Shown here piece after piece: positions 8,951-16,782 of a stretch of DNA of 64,000 nucleotides. The notes under the pieces were generated by a model. It saw only the letters and a program-made list of their open reading frames with translations, made no database searches and was not told where the DNA came from. A program made the translations under genes and the position numbers. The stretch spans positions 868,001 to 932,000 of the forward strand of contig JACJXW010000004.1 of assembly GCA_020636405.1 (NCBI GenBank), in the 5' to 3' direction. Source of the stretch: Lewinellaceae bacterium. GTDB taxonomy: Bacteria; Bacteroidota; Bacteroidia; Chitinophagales; Saprospiraceae. The stretch's first letter is position 1; each line of letters opens with the position of its first letter.

Positions 8951-9862
8951 ATGCAATCTTTTGAAATAAACACGATCGGTCAAGCACATCAGTCAGTAGG
9001 ACTTCCTGCACCTAAACACCCATTGGTTTCAGTTGTAAAAACAGTTGAATTTAAGCCCACCATTGACTTTCGGGGCTTGAGAGTGATTAATAATCTTTAT
9101 CAAATCACCTTAAAACAATTGGGCTGTGGAAACTTGATGTATGGCAAGAATTCTTATGACTATGAGGAGGGCACCTTGGTGTTCACTTCTCCTGGTCAGG
9201 TCACCATTTTTGAAGGGGAAATGCCCAATGATAAGGAAACCGATAAAGGTTGGACACTGGCATTTCACCCCGATCTGATTCGGAAATCAAAGCTTTCGGA
9301 TAAAATGGATCGATACTCATTCTTCCAATACGATGTGAACGAAGCTTTGCACCTTTCTGAAGAAGAGCTTAGAACTATAGAAGGCCTGTTGGATAAAATC
9401 GTTAAAGAATACAGTCAAAACTTAGACAAGCACAGTCAAAACCTGATCATATCAAACATTGAACTGCTGTTGGATTATTGCACGCGATTCTATGACCGCC
9501 AGTTCTACATGCGTACCAATTTGAACACAGATATTGTCTCAAAATTTGAGCGCCTCCTCAAAGCACACTTTCACTCAGATGAACTGCAAAACATAGGCCT
9601 TCCCACTGTGCACAATTTGGCGAAGGAAATGAATTTCTCTTCGAATTATTTAAGTGATCTGCTGAAAAAGGAAACCGGGAAGACAGCTCTAGAACACATT
9701 CATCTGTTTGTGATCGAACGCGCAAAAAACATCTTGCTCAACTCGGGCAAATCGATCAGTGAAATCGGGTATTCACTGGGGTTTGAATATCCTCAACATT
9801 TCAGCAATCTGTTCAAGTCTAAAACCGGGATGAGCCCGAGTGAATTTAGAAACTTGAATTAA
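8951..9862 (+). CDS. AraC family transcriptional regulator
   Basis: The 303-residue protein has an N-terminal cupin-like sensing part and a C-terminal AraC double helix-turn-helix over about residues 205-303. The latter shows HNLAKEMNFSSNYLSDLLKK for the first helix pair and the hallmark ISEIGYSLGFEYPQHFSNLF plus GMSPSEFRNLN for the second. It is encoded directly after the SDR gene and MITE copy 2. Such AraC proteins in Bacteroidota commonly control a neighbouring oxidoreductase operon, so it probably regulates hchA-SDR. Base composition is AT-rich as in the rest of the block. Confidence 0.92.
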   Translation: MQSFEINTIGQAHQSVGLPAPKHPLVSVVKTVEFKPTIDFRGLRVINNLYQITLKQLGCGNLMYGKNSYDYEEGTLVFTSPGQVTIFEGEMPNDKETDKGWTLAFHPDLIRKSKLSDKMDRYSFFQYDVNEALHLSEEELRTIEGLLDKIVKEYSQNLDKHSQNLIISNIELLLDYCTRFYDRQFYMRTNLNTDIVSKFERLLKAHFHSDELQNIGLPTVHNLAKEMNFSSNYLSDLLKKETGKTALEHIHLFVIERAKNILLNSGKSISEIGYSLGFEYPQHFSNLFKSKTGMSPSEFRNLN

Positions 9863-9976
9863 AAAAACTGTGCCTAACAAAGTTTAAAAGCAATAGCGGT
9901 TCAGGTGTAAACTTGAACTGTCAGACTGTGAAAAAACTTACCCCCCAGCTTTCCCGGCCGGACAAAAAGCCGTAAA

Positions 9977-10171
9977 TTGGAAGAGCAACAACCACAGGTT
10001 CGCATGCCACAGATCGAAGGAAGCAGCCGCCATCAACTTCAGATTTTTTCATTGGAACAGGCCATCGCCGCGGACAACCCGGTACGGGTGATCGATGCGT
10101 TTGTATCCACTTTATCCTTGGAAGAATTGGGCTTTCTCCTCAAAGGAGAGGGCGATGAAGGCAGGCCATAG
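9977..10171 (+). pseudogene. IS1182-family transposase, N-terminal remnant
   Basis: The frame encodes about 60 residues including FSLEQAIAADNPVRVIDAF and LEELGFLLKGEG, the characteristic N-terminus of IS1182-family transposases (normally about 450-550 residues). It stops at GRP, exactly where an intact protein continues with its next conserved block, and the DNA beyond is part of an unrelated PKD-protein frame on the other strand. It is therefore a deletion remnant. The start is a TTG at 9977. No inverted-repeat end of the original IS could be identified with confidence. Confidence 0.75.
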
Positions 10172-10652
10172 TAGTGCACCCCTTCGGCACCATATTATTA
10201 CCATCTATGGCGATTTCAGTATTATTGGCCGTACTGGCCGAAAAACCGGCGCTACCTACCACACTCCAGTTGGCGCCATCAAATTTTTGGACCGTGGCTT
10301 TAGCACTATTGGCATAATCCCGATAAGCTACGTAGGGCACATCATTGCCATCTACCGCAATAACCGTATAGGCAGCATTGCTGGAAGAGAAGCCCGGCTC
10401 GCTGGCATCATCGGGCCCCAGAGGAGTCCAGGCATTTCCGACATAAGAAACGGTTACCGGAACGGTAGTACTATTCGAGCAGCCACCGGGGTTGGTGATC
10501 GTCAGCTTGGCGGTATAAGTACCTGCTGATGGATAAGTGTAAGAGGCATCCCCTAGGGTGTTAGCATCTTCAGTGCCATCGTTATCGAAATCCCAGGAGT
10601 AGGTGGCAGACAGGCATAAAATGGCCAGAGCAAAGGGGTGAAGTCGTCTCAT
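10140..10652 (-). pseudogene. truncated secreted PKD-domain protein
   Basis: The minus-strand frame of 170 codons starts with a signal peptide (MRRLHPFALAILCLSAT) that runs straight into the middle of a PKD domain (YSWDFDNDGTEDANT, YPSAGTYTAKLTI). Bacteroidota-type propeller-like repeats follow (YTVIAVDGNDVPYVAYRD, TEIAIDGNN). The first strands of the PKD fold are missing, and the C-terminus ends abruptly at the IS1182 remnant. This looks like a large surface protein reduced by deletions at both ends. Expression as a small secreted fragment is possible but unlikely to be functional. Confidence 0.65.
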
Positions 10653-10731
10653 TTCAGTTAGATTTTACAAGAGAATTGGCATGGAGTTATACAGGCGGGA
10701 AAAATAAATAGGGCGAAGTGCTACTTATATC

Positions 10732-10751
10732 CCCTCCGGAGGGTATTTTTG
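10732..10751 (+). promoter_or_regulatory. putative promoter box with adjacent palindrome
   Basis: A perfect 12-bp palindrome CCCTCCGGAGGG (10732-10743) abuts TATTTTTG (10744-10751), a match to the Bacteroidota -7 consensus TAnnTTTG. The histidine kinase ATG follows about 20 bp later. The palindrome is a candidate operator. No good -33 TTTG could be placed, so the assignment is tentative. Confidence 0.4.
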
Positions 10752-10770
10752 GGGCATCAATTTTTCTTCG

Positions 10771-12627
10771 ATGCCTGTTCGCCTAAAGGGGAAGCTGTTC
10801 ACCATCTTTTGCCTGCTTTGGATATGTGCCCACAGCAGAGATACCCTGGTGGTCGATCATTCATTTCAGCAAATTGATATATTAAGCGTCGGGAGCCTTT
10901 ATAGCACACCGGATGCGGAGATGGATATTGAAGTAGTACAACAGTTGCCCCAGTCCGACTGGAAGCCTTTATCTGCGACGGGCACCGTCTTATACAGCCT
11001 CGATCAGGTGTACTGGGTGAAGAGCACATTAAAAAATGAGGGCCAGCAAACACTGTCTGTTTACATAGAAGTAGGCAATAAAAGGATCAATGAGCTTCAG
11101 TTTTTTGTGCGGAGAGATACCGGATTGTTCACCTCCGAAGTGACCGGTGACTATCATCCGTTCCATCGAAGGGTGATCCAGCACCCTTCCATGATATGCC
11201 CCGTTGAATTGGGCGTTGGAGAAACGGTGACTATTTATATCAACTACATCAAAACAGGAGAGACCATCAGCCTGGACACCAGGCTGTGGGAAAAAAAGTA
11301 CTTCGAGCGAACCAGCCGCCGGGATGGTTTTTTGATGGCTATGTTTTTTGGATTCGCGCTTTGTATACTCCTGTGGTCGGTTTTCATCGCGCTCTTCCTG
11401 GGCGCGCCCCTATTCAGGTACTTCGTCATTTACATATTCGCCTGTATCGCCATGGCGCTGATCGTAACCGGCTACGGCGCCATGTACCTCTGGCCCAATA
11501 ATCCTTACTTCAATGGCCTGAGCTACTTCTCTCTCTCCATTTATTACCTGAGCCTGATCCAGATCATTCGCATATACTTTAAAACGGCGGAAACCCTCGT
11601 CCGCTTTGACATTTTTTACAGAATCGCCGGCAGCCTGTTGCTCGTACTCACTGTCCTGACTGTGCTGCACTGGTCATTGCCCAGCCTGCTGAAAGTCGCC
11701 TCCGGAAAATTCGGATTGGCCTTATTGCTTTTGATCAATATCGCGATCATCTGGACCTGCTTCGCTTCTTTTCGGAAGTTCAAAAACTACGATGGGCTGC
11801 TTTTTTTGACGGGCTTCCTGTTTTGTCTCACCGCCATCGTCCTGTTTGACCTGGAGCAAATGTTCGCCATCAGCACCCCCTGGGGCATTGGTATGACTTT
11901 GATCGCCATACTGCTGGATCTGAGCATACTGATGTGGCTGTTCACCCGCAAGATCCGGGAGGCTTACCTGAATAAGTCCCAGCTGGAACAAGAACTGGCC
12001 CAATCCAGGTTCCTGGCGGCCGACGCCCTGCTGGAAGGCCAGATGGAAGAGCGCCGCCGCCTGTCGCAGGATCTGCACGATGGCATCAGCATCAAGCTGG
12101 CCCTCTTCAAACGGAAGCTGGAGCGCTACTGGCCGCAGCGCAGTCCGGAAACGGAAGAGCTGATGGAAGACGTTGGCCTGATCGCCGAAGACATCCGGGC
12201 CTTCACCCACGCGATTGCCCCCATTAAGCTAGAGGAGCAGCAACTCGAAGAGGCCGTAGAGGATCTGGTCTATGAGGTGGAAAAGGCAACGGAACTAGAC
12301 GTCCAGGTGGAGTTTGATCTACAGGAGCATCAAATTGCCCCCAAGGTGAAATATGCCCTTTTCTATACTTTTCAGGAGCTACTCAACAATACGGTGAAGC
12401 ACGCACAGGCCAGGGCGGTCGTCTGCCATTGGCAGGAGGAGAAGCAACGCGTATACCTGCAGTACGAAGATGATGGCATCGGATTTGACACCACGGCTCC
12501 GGCCTATGGTATCGGCTTCAAAAACATTCAGGCCCGCGCCAACCTTCTGAACGGCGGGTTTCGCTTCTCGTCGAACAGGCGGGGCAGCCGTTTCTCCTTT
12601 TGGGTGGAACGCTCAGAAGCTGTTTGA
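10771..12627 (+). CDS. 7TMR-DISM sensor histidine kinase (HisKA_3 type)
   Basis: This 618-residue kinase starts with a signal peptide (KLFTIFCLLWICAHS). A periplasmic 7TMR-DISM extracellular-type domain runs to about residue 185, then a seven-helix membrane block (about 190-395) and a short coiled linker. A HisKA_3 phosphoacceptor region contains RRRLSQDLHDGIS (His436), and a HATPase_c domain has the N-box FQELLNNTVKHA and DDGIGFD. HisKA_3 kinases usually pair with NarL/LuxR response regulators, and one lies tail-to-tail immediately downstream. Signal unknown; DISM domains often sense carbohydrates or other small ligands. Start ATG 10771 follows a promoter-like box. Confidence 0.93.
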   Translation: MPVRLKGKLFTIFCLLWICAHSRDTLVVDHSFQQIDILSVGSLYSTPDAEMDIEVVQQLPQSDWKPLSATGTVLYSLDQVYWVKSTLKNEGQQTLSVYIEVGNKRINELQFFVRRDTGLFTSEVTGDYHPFHRRVIQHPSMICPVELGVGETVTIYINYIKTGETISLDTRLWEKKYFERTSRRDGFLMAMFFGFALCILLWSVFIALFLGAPLFRYFVIYIFACIAMALIVTGYGAMYLWPNNPYFNGLSYFSLSIYYLSLIQIIRIYFKTAETLVRFDIFYRIAGSLLLVLTVLTVLHWSLPSLLKVASGKFGLALLLLINIAIIWTCFASFRKFKNYDGLLFLTGFLFCLTAIVLFDLEQMFAISTPWGIGMTLIAILLDLSILMWLFTRKIREAYLNKSQLEQELAQSRFLAADALLEGQMEERRRLSQDLHDGISIKLALFKRKLERYWPQRSPETEELMEDVGLIAEDIRAFTHAIAPIKLEEQQLEEAVEDLVYEVEKATELDVQVEFDLQEHQIAPKVKYALFYTFQELLNNTVKHAQARAVVCHWQEEKQRVYLQYEDDGIGFDTTAPAYGIGFKNIQARANLLNGGFRFSSNRRGSRFSFWVERSEAV

Positions 12628-12652
12628 ATTTGGCTTTTCGTGGCGAACCTGC

Positions 12653-12680
12653 TGCGAACTGCGAAAACCGAATTGCGAAC
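12653..12680. repeat. heptanucleotide tandem repeat, GCGAAC type
   Basis: Between the convergent kinase and regulator genes lie four consecutive 7-bp units: TGCGAAC, TGCGAAA, ACCGAAT, TGCGAAC. They belong to the same general class of short-period spacer repeats seen in at least six other spacers of this window. Confidence 0.7.
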
Positions 12681-12690
12681 AGCGCCCTTC

Positions 12691-13317
12691 TCATAGGCCG
12701 TGCACCAGCTTGATCAGCTCCTTAGCGGAATGCACCCCCAGCTTTTTGAACAGGCTCTTTCGGTGCGATTGTACGGTATGCTTGCTGATGAACAACTCTC
12801 CAGCTATGCTTTGGTTGTCCTTACCCTCCGCAATGAGCGCCATCACCTGTGCTTCCCGCCGTGAAAGCTTCGCCTTTTTGATGAAATCATCCTCCAGTTT
12901 GTACCGGCGCTTCTTTTTCGCCCTGCCCATCGCTACCCCTTTGCCGACGAAGGTTTCTCCCTGGAGAATGGCCTGCAGCGCATCGAGCAGCCCCTGGCTA
13001 TCGGTATCTTTCAGAATGTAGCCATCTACCCCCTTATCAAAGGCTTTTTTGACCAGGGAAGGCATATTGTAGGAAGAAAAGATAAGGATCTTCAGGCTCG
13101 GGTATAAAGACTTGATCTGGTGGATGTATTCCACCGCATTTACCCCGTTCAGGTTGATATCCAGGATCAGTATGTCCGGCTTCCCCTTCAGCCCTTCCCA
13201 CAGCTCATCAAAGGAGTGGGCCAGCTGTATGACTTCATAGCGCGGATCGGCCTCCAGCGAACGGGCCAGGCTTTCCGCCATCATGGGGTGGTCGTCGGTG
13301 ATGATTATTTTATTCAT
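12691..13317 (-). CDS. NarL/LuxR-family response regulator
   Basis: A 208-residue regulator with an N-terminal receiver domain (IIITDDHPMMAESLA; phosphoacceptor Asp in ILILDINLNG, about residue 55; conserved Lys in YILKDTDSQG). It has a C-terminal LuxR-type helix-turn-helix (LSRREAQVMALIAEGKDNQ, ISKHTVQSHRKSLFKKLGV). It converges on the HisKA_3 histidine kinase with only about 63 bp between the stops and is its probable partner. ATG 13317 is preferred over an in-frame TTG at 13329. Target genes are not evident from the window. Confidence 0.93.
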   Translation of the reverse strand: MNKIIITDDHPMMAESLARSLEADPRYEVIQLAHSFDELWEGLKGKPDILILDINLNGVNAVEYIHQIKSLYPSLKILIFSSYNMPSLVKKAFDKGVDGYILKDTDSQGLLDALQAILQGETFVGKGVAMGRAKKKRRYKLEDDFIKKAKLSRREAQVMALIAEGKDNQSIAGELFISKHTVQSHRKSLFKKLGVHSAKELIKLVHGL

Positions 13318-13403
13318 AGGCCATTTCAATTGGGCGCCGCCGGCCGGTTGCTGTATGTGTTTGTGAAACGAATATGGTTAAGAATGGCCGGGTTTGATTG
13401 TTA

Positions 13404-13444
13404 TTGCCTTTAGAGTAAAAATAGTATATCTTTGCAGTATATCT
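13404..13444 (+). promoter_or_regulatory. promoter and candidate operator of the toxin-antitoxin pair
   Basis: TTG (13404-13406), a 20-bp spacer and TATCTTTG (13427-13434) match the Bacteroidota -33/-7 promoter. A 9-bp direct repeat AGTATATCT occurs at 13423-13431 and 13436-13444, overlapping the -7 box and start-site region, about 10 bp upstream of the antitoxin ATG. This is where a ribbon-helix-helix antitoxin would be expected to autoregulate. Confidence 0.65.
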
Positions 13445-13453
13445 AAACAGGCT

Positions 13454-13684
13454 ATGAAAAATATATCACTCAAGCTCAGCGAAGAAGTATACCAGGAAAC
13501 GCAGCGCGTACTGGATTGGCTTGATCAAAGCCGCAACAGTTACATCAATGAAGCTTTGGCTTTTTACAATGCCTATCAAAAACGCAAGCGGATGGAACAG
13601 CAGCTCGCTCAGGAGTCGCAACTTGTCAGAGAAGACTCTATGACTGTACTTCACGAGTTTGAATCGCTGGAGGATGAGCTGTAA
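13454..13684 (+). CDS. ribbon-helix-helix antitoxin
   Basis: The 76-residue protein begins MKNISLKLSEEVYQETQRVL, a typical CopG/RHH beta strand and helix for DNA binding, followed by SRNSYINEALAFYNAYQ. An acidic, probably unstructured tail (HEFESLEDEL) would contact the toxin. It overlaps the downstream MazF-like toxin by 11 bp, the usual coupled toxin-antitoxin arrangement. ATG 13454 sits just after the promoter; a further upstream in-frame start would lie inside the promoter and is rejected. Likely neutralises the toxin and represses its own operon. Confidence 0.85.
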   Translation: MKNISLKLSEEVYQETQRVLDWLDQSRNSYINEALAFYNAYQKRKRMEQQLAQESQLVREDSMTVLHEFESLEDEL

Positions 13685-14018
13685 ACAATTTGAAGTCTGG
13701 ATAGTCGACCTTAGCCCGCGCTTTGGAACAGAGCCGGGAAAAACCCGTCCGGTGGTAGTGATACAAACCGATCTGCTCAACAAAGCGGGCCACCCTTCCA
13801 CCATAATCTGCCCGATCACATCAAAAGTACATCCGGAGGCCGGCATTCTCAGGATATACCTCAAAAAAGGGGAAGCGGGTTTAAAAAAGGACAGCGATAT
13901 TATGGTTGACCAGATTAGGGCTATTGATAACCGGAGGCTGGTAAAAAAACTTGGCCGATTGCCTGCTCAGGTTTGTGAAAAGCTGAGAGATAATTTGAAG
14001 ATCGTCATGGACCTTTAG
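13674..14018 (+). CDS. MazF/PemK-like endoribonuclease toxin
   Basis: The 114-residue product has the PemK/MazF fold signature: FEVWIVDLSPRFGTEPGKTRPVVVIQTD at the N-terminus (read here in two pieces), the STIICPITSKV strand, and DSDIMVDQIRAIDNRRLVKK with the conserved Asp-Gln-Ile-Arg. MazF toxins cleave mRNA at short sequence motifs; specificity cannot be predicted. ATG 13674 overlaps the antitoxin stop and has GGAGG directly upstream; a TTG at 13659 is less likely. It is the second gene of the toxin-antitoxin operon. Confidence 0.88.
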   Translation: MSCKQFEVWIVDLSPRFGTEPGKTRPVVVIQTDLLNKAGHPSTIICPITSKVHPEAGILRIYLKKGEAGLKKDSDIMVDQIRAIDNRRLVKKLGRLPAQVCEKLRDNLKIVMDL

Positions 14019-14088
14019 AAGTCAGCAGACAACTCGCATGCCTTCGCTAAAGGGCGCCGGCAGCCGGAAAAAGTTGTCAGCTGACTGC

Positions 14089-14421
14089 CTACCCCGCCGC
14101 AAAACCCGTATGCGGCCGGGCATAAGGCGGCTGGAAGCCGAGTACGATATCCTCCCGGCTGACGCCCATCTCCACAAGTTCGTCCACCACTTCGCGCTCC
14201 GTATTGTTGATTTGGAACCAGACTTTTCCGTCTTTGATATCAAAGTGGAATACGATGGCAAAGATATACTGATTGCCCTGCCAGCCGATGCGCAGCAATT
14301 GAAAGCTGTTGTTTTCCCGGTCGGCAACTACTTTGGTTTCGACATCCGGCAGGTTGGCGGGGCGAGAGTGTTGAGCGTAATTTTCAAGATACTTAATGAT
14401 TATATCCTGATATAATTGCAT
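14089..14421 (-). CDS. XisI-like protein (orphan)
   Basis: The 110-residue protein matches the XisI family: a helical start (MQLYQDIIIKYLENYAQ), VVADRENNSFQLLRIGW, IFAIVFHFDIKDGKVWFQ, and the highly characteristic VDELVEMGVSREDIVLGFQ. XisI was described as a factor controlling fdxN-element excision in heterocystous cyanobacteria and is usually encoded next to xisH. No xisH-like frame is next to it here, so it stands alone. It is divergent from the prolyl oligopeptidase gene. Its function outside cyanobacteria is unknown; a nuclease-partner or defence role has been suspected for the pair. Confidence 0.85.
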   Translation of the reverse strand: MQLYQDIIIKYLENYAQHSRPANLPDVETKVVADRENNSFQLLRIGWQGNQYIFAIVFHFDIKDGKVWFQINNTEREVVDELVEMGVSREDIVLGFQPPYARPHTGFAAG

Positions 14422-14491
14422 TCTTTCTAGCTCTTAATCTATGTTTATCGTAATTTCGAAGCCTACCTTTTACGCTCTAAACCGCAAAACC

Positions 14492-16624
14492 ATGTTCCGT
14501 TTATTTCCTTTTCCATTGTTTTTCTTCCTCCTCCTTATGGGCTGCCGCCAGCAAGCCACAACCGATACTGCCGCTGGCCCGCCTGCCGCCAAAAAGGAAG
14601 CCCGTACCTTCGATGAATTCGGCGCCACCCGCGAGGACCCCTACTACTGGCTCAACGACCCCACCGACCCGGAAGTGATCCAACACCTGGAGGCGGAGAA
14701 TGCCTTTTGTGAGCAGCAATTGGCCCACACTCAGGCCCTGCAGGATAAGCTGTATGAAGAACTGGTGTCCCGCATCGAACAGAAGTACGAATCGGTGCCC
14801 ACCAAACAGAATGGCTACTGGTACTACGTCCGCTACGAAGAGGGCAATGAGTATCCTTTTTATTGCCGCAAGAAGGGCAGCATGGACGCCCCGGAAGAGG
14901 TGATGCTCGATGTCAACGAGATGTCCAAGGGGCATAAGATCTACCGCCTGTTCCAGTATTTCGTCAGCCCGGATAACCGGACAATCGCCTTTCTGGTGGA
15001 TACAGCAGGCGACCTTCGCAATACCCTTTACTTCAAAAACCTGGAAACGGGTGAACTGCTCCCCGACCAGGTATCCAACTGCTCCTTCGGCGGCGCCTGG
15101 GCAAGCGATAACAAACACTTTTTTTACAGCCTGAACGACAAGACGGTGCGCAGCTACCTGGTGAAACGCCATACTTTGGGCATGGGCGCAAGCCAGGATG
15201 TGGAGGTATACAACGAGCCGGACAGCACCTTCTCCGCTTTTATCAGCCGTTCCTGGGATAGCCGGTACATCTTCATAGGCTCAGGAAGCACCACCTCCAG
15301 CGAAGTCTGGTTCCTGAGCGCCGGCCAGCCGGAGGGAGAACTGCGGGTGGTCCAGCCCCGCCAGAAGAACCTGGAATATCAGGTCGATTCCTACACGGGT
15401 AACGAGTTCCACATCTACAATAACCACCAGGCACGGAATTTTAAAATATCTACGGCTCCTGTCGGCGCGCCCGGTATGGCCAACTGGAAGGACCTGGTGC
15501 CGCACAATCCGGAAGCCCTCATCAACGGCTATACCATGCGGGAAAAATACCTGGTGGTGCAGGAGCGCAGCAAGGCACTGGACCAGATCCGCGTCATCAA
15601 CCGGCAGACTGGCGAGAGCTTTTATGTAGACTTCGGCGAGGAGGTGTACACCGCCAACATGTACGACCCTACCGATGAGTTCGGCTCCGACAGCATTCGG
15701 TACAATTACCAGTCCCTGACCACTCCGCAGTCTACCTTTGGCTATAACCTTTCCACCCGGGAGCGAAAGCTGCTCAAGCAACAGAAAGTGGGTGGAGGCT
15801 TCGACGGGACCCTCTATGAGACAAAGCGCCTGTGGGCTACCGCCCAGGACGGTACGCAGGTGCCGATGTCCATTGTCTATCACAAAGAGCTGTTCAAAAA
15901 AGATGGCAGCAATCCTTGCCTGCTCTATGCCTACGGCTCCTACGGAGCTAGTTCCATGCCCTACTTTCGCAGCGATGTGGTGAGCCTGCTCGACCGCGGC
16001 TTTGTCTACGCCATCGCCCATATCCGGGGAGGGCAGGAGATGGGCAGGCAGTGGTACGAGGATGGAAAACTGATGAAAAAGAAGAACACCTTTACCGATT
16101 TCATCGACTGCGGGCAATATCTGGTGGATAAGCAATATACCTCAACGGAGGGCCTTTTCGCCATGGGCGGCAGCGCCGGCGGTATGCTGATGGGCGCCGT
16201 CACCAATATGCGCCCTGATCTGTTCAAGGGGATCATCGCCCGGGTGCCCTGGATGGATGTCATCAGCGATATGCGCAACCCGGACCTGCCGCTGACCACC
16301 CTGGAATACGAGGAGTGGGGCAACCCCTACGAAAAGGAAGCCTACGATTACATGCTCAGCTGGTCGCCTTACGATAATGTGAAACCGGCGGACTACCCCG
16401 CCATCCTGGCCACCGGCGGCCTCAACGATACCCAGGTGCTCTACCACAACCCTGCCAAGTGGGTGCAGAAGATCCGCGAGAACAATACCGGTACGGAACC
16501 CGTCCTGTTCAAGTGCAATATGGGCGCCGGCCACGCCGGGGAGTCCGGCCGTTTCGCCAGCCAGAAGGAGACGGCGATGATCTATGCGTTTATGGTGGAT
16601 CAGGTGGGGAGGTTGGTGGATTAG
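14492..16624 (+). CDS. prolyl oligopeptidase family lipoprotein (S9A, oligopeptidase B-like)
   Basis: The 710-residue protein begins with a lipoprotein signal (FRLFPFPLFFFLLLMG then Cys). A seven-bladed propeller region follows, opening with the family motif DPYYWLND, then an alpha/beta-hydrolase domain. The nucleophile is Ser561 in MGGSAGGMLMG, the acid is in GGLNDTQVLY (about 645), and the His is in GAGHAGESG (about 681). YGSYGASSMPYF and AHIRGGQEMGRQWYEDGK are typical of oligopeptidase B/prolyl endopeptidase. It probably degrades short peptides in the periplasm or at the outer membrane. ATG 14492 is chosen because an upstream ATG at 14441 would bury the lipobox. Confidence 0.93.
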   Translation: MFRLFPFPLFFFLLLMGCRQQATTDTAAGPPAAKKEARTFDEFGATREDPYYWLNDPTDPEVIQHLEAENAFCEQQLAHTQALQDKLYEELVSRIEQKYESVPTKQNGYWYYVRYEEGNEYPFYCRKKGSMDAPEEVMLDVNEMSKGHKIYRLFQYFVSPDNRTIAFLVDTAGDLRNTLYFKNLETGELLPDQVSNCSFGGAWASDNKHFFYSLNDKTVRSYLVKRHTLGMGASQDVEVYNEPDSTFSAFISRSWDSRYIFIGSGSTTSSEVWFLSAGQPEGELRVVQPRQKNLEYQVDSYTGNEFHIYNNHQARNFKISTAPVGAPGMANWKDLVPHNPEALINGYTMREKYLVVQERSKALDQIRVINRQTGESFYVDFGEEVYTANMYDPTDEFGSDSIRYNYQSLTTPQSTFGYNLSTRERKLLKQQKVGGGFDGTLYETKRLWATAQDGTQVPMSIVYHKELFKKDGSNPCLLYAYGSYGASSMPYFRSDVVSLLDRGFVYAIAHIRGGQEMGRQWYEDGKLMKKKNTFTDFIDCGQYLVDKQYTSTEGLFAMGGSAGGMLMGAVTNMRPDLFKGIIARVPWMDVISDMRNPDLPLTTLEYEEWGNPYEKEAYDYMLSWSPYDNVKPADYPAILATGGLNDTQVLYHNPAKWVQKIRENNTGTEPVLFKCNMGAGHAGESGRFASQKETAMIYAFMVDQVGRLVD

Positions 16625-16686
16625 GGAACCGTTATTCGTTGATTCGGGATTCGTTGATTGGTACGGCCCTGGCCCGGTAGCCTACC

Positions 16687-16782
16687 TTCCCGAATCCCGA
16701 TTCCCGATTCCCGATTCCCGAATCACGATTACCGAATCACGAATCCCGAATCCCGATTCCCGAATCACGATTCCCGATTCCC
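16687..16782. repeat. heptanucleotide tandem repeat, CCCGATT/CCCGAAT type
   Basis: About thirteen consecutive 7-bp units (CCCGAAT, CCCGATT, CACGAAT, ACCGAAT variants) fill the spacer and run up to the stop codon of the dienelactone hydrolase gene. Units in the two orientations alternate, so the transcript could form several short hairpins. The preceding bases 16630-16665 hold looser copies (GATTCGG, GATTCGT). Confidence 0.9.

Noticed and set aside
14038..14415. Plus-strand frame of 125 codons
   Set aside because: It lies opposite the xisI-like gene, whose family motifs are unmistakable on the minus strand.
16687..16782. CRISPR array
   Set aside because: Units are 7 bp with no unique spacers of 30 bp or more; no cas gene nearby.
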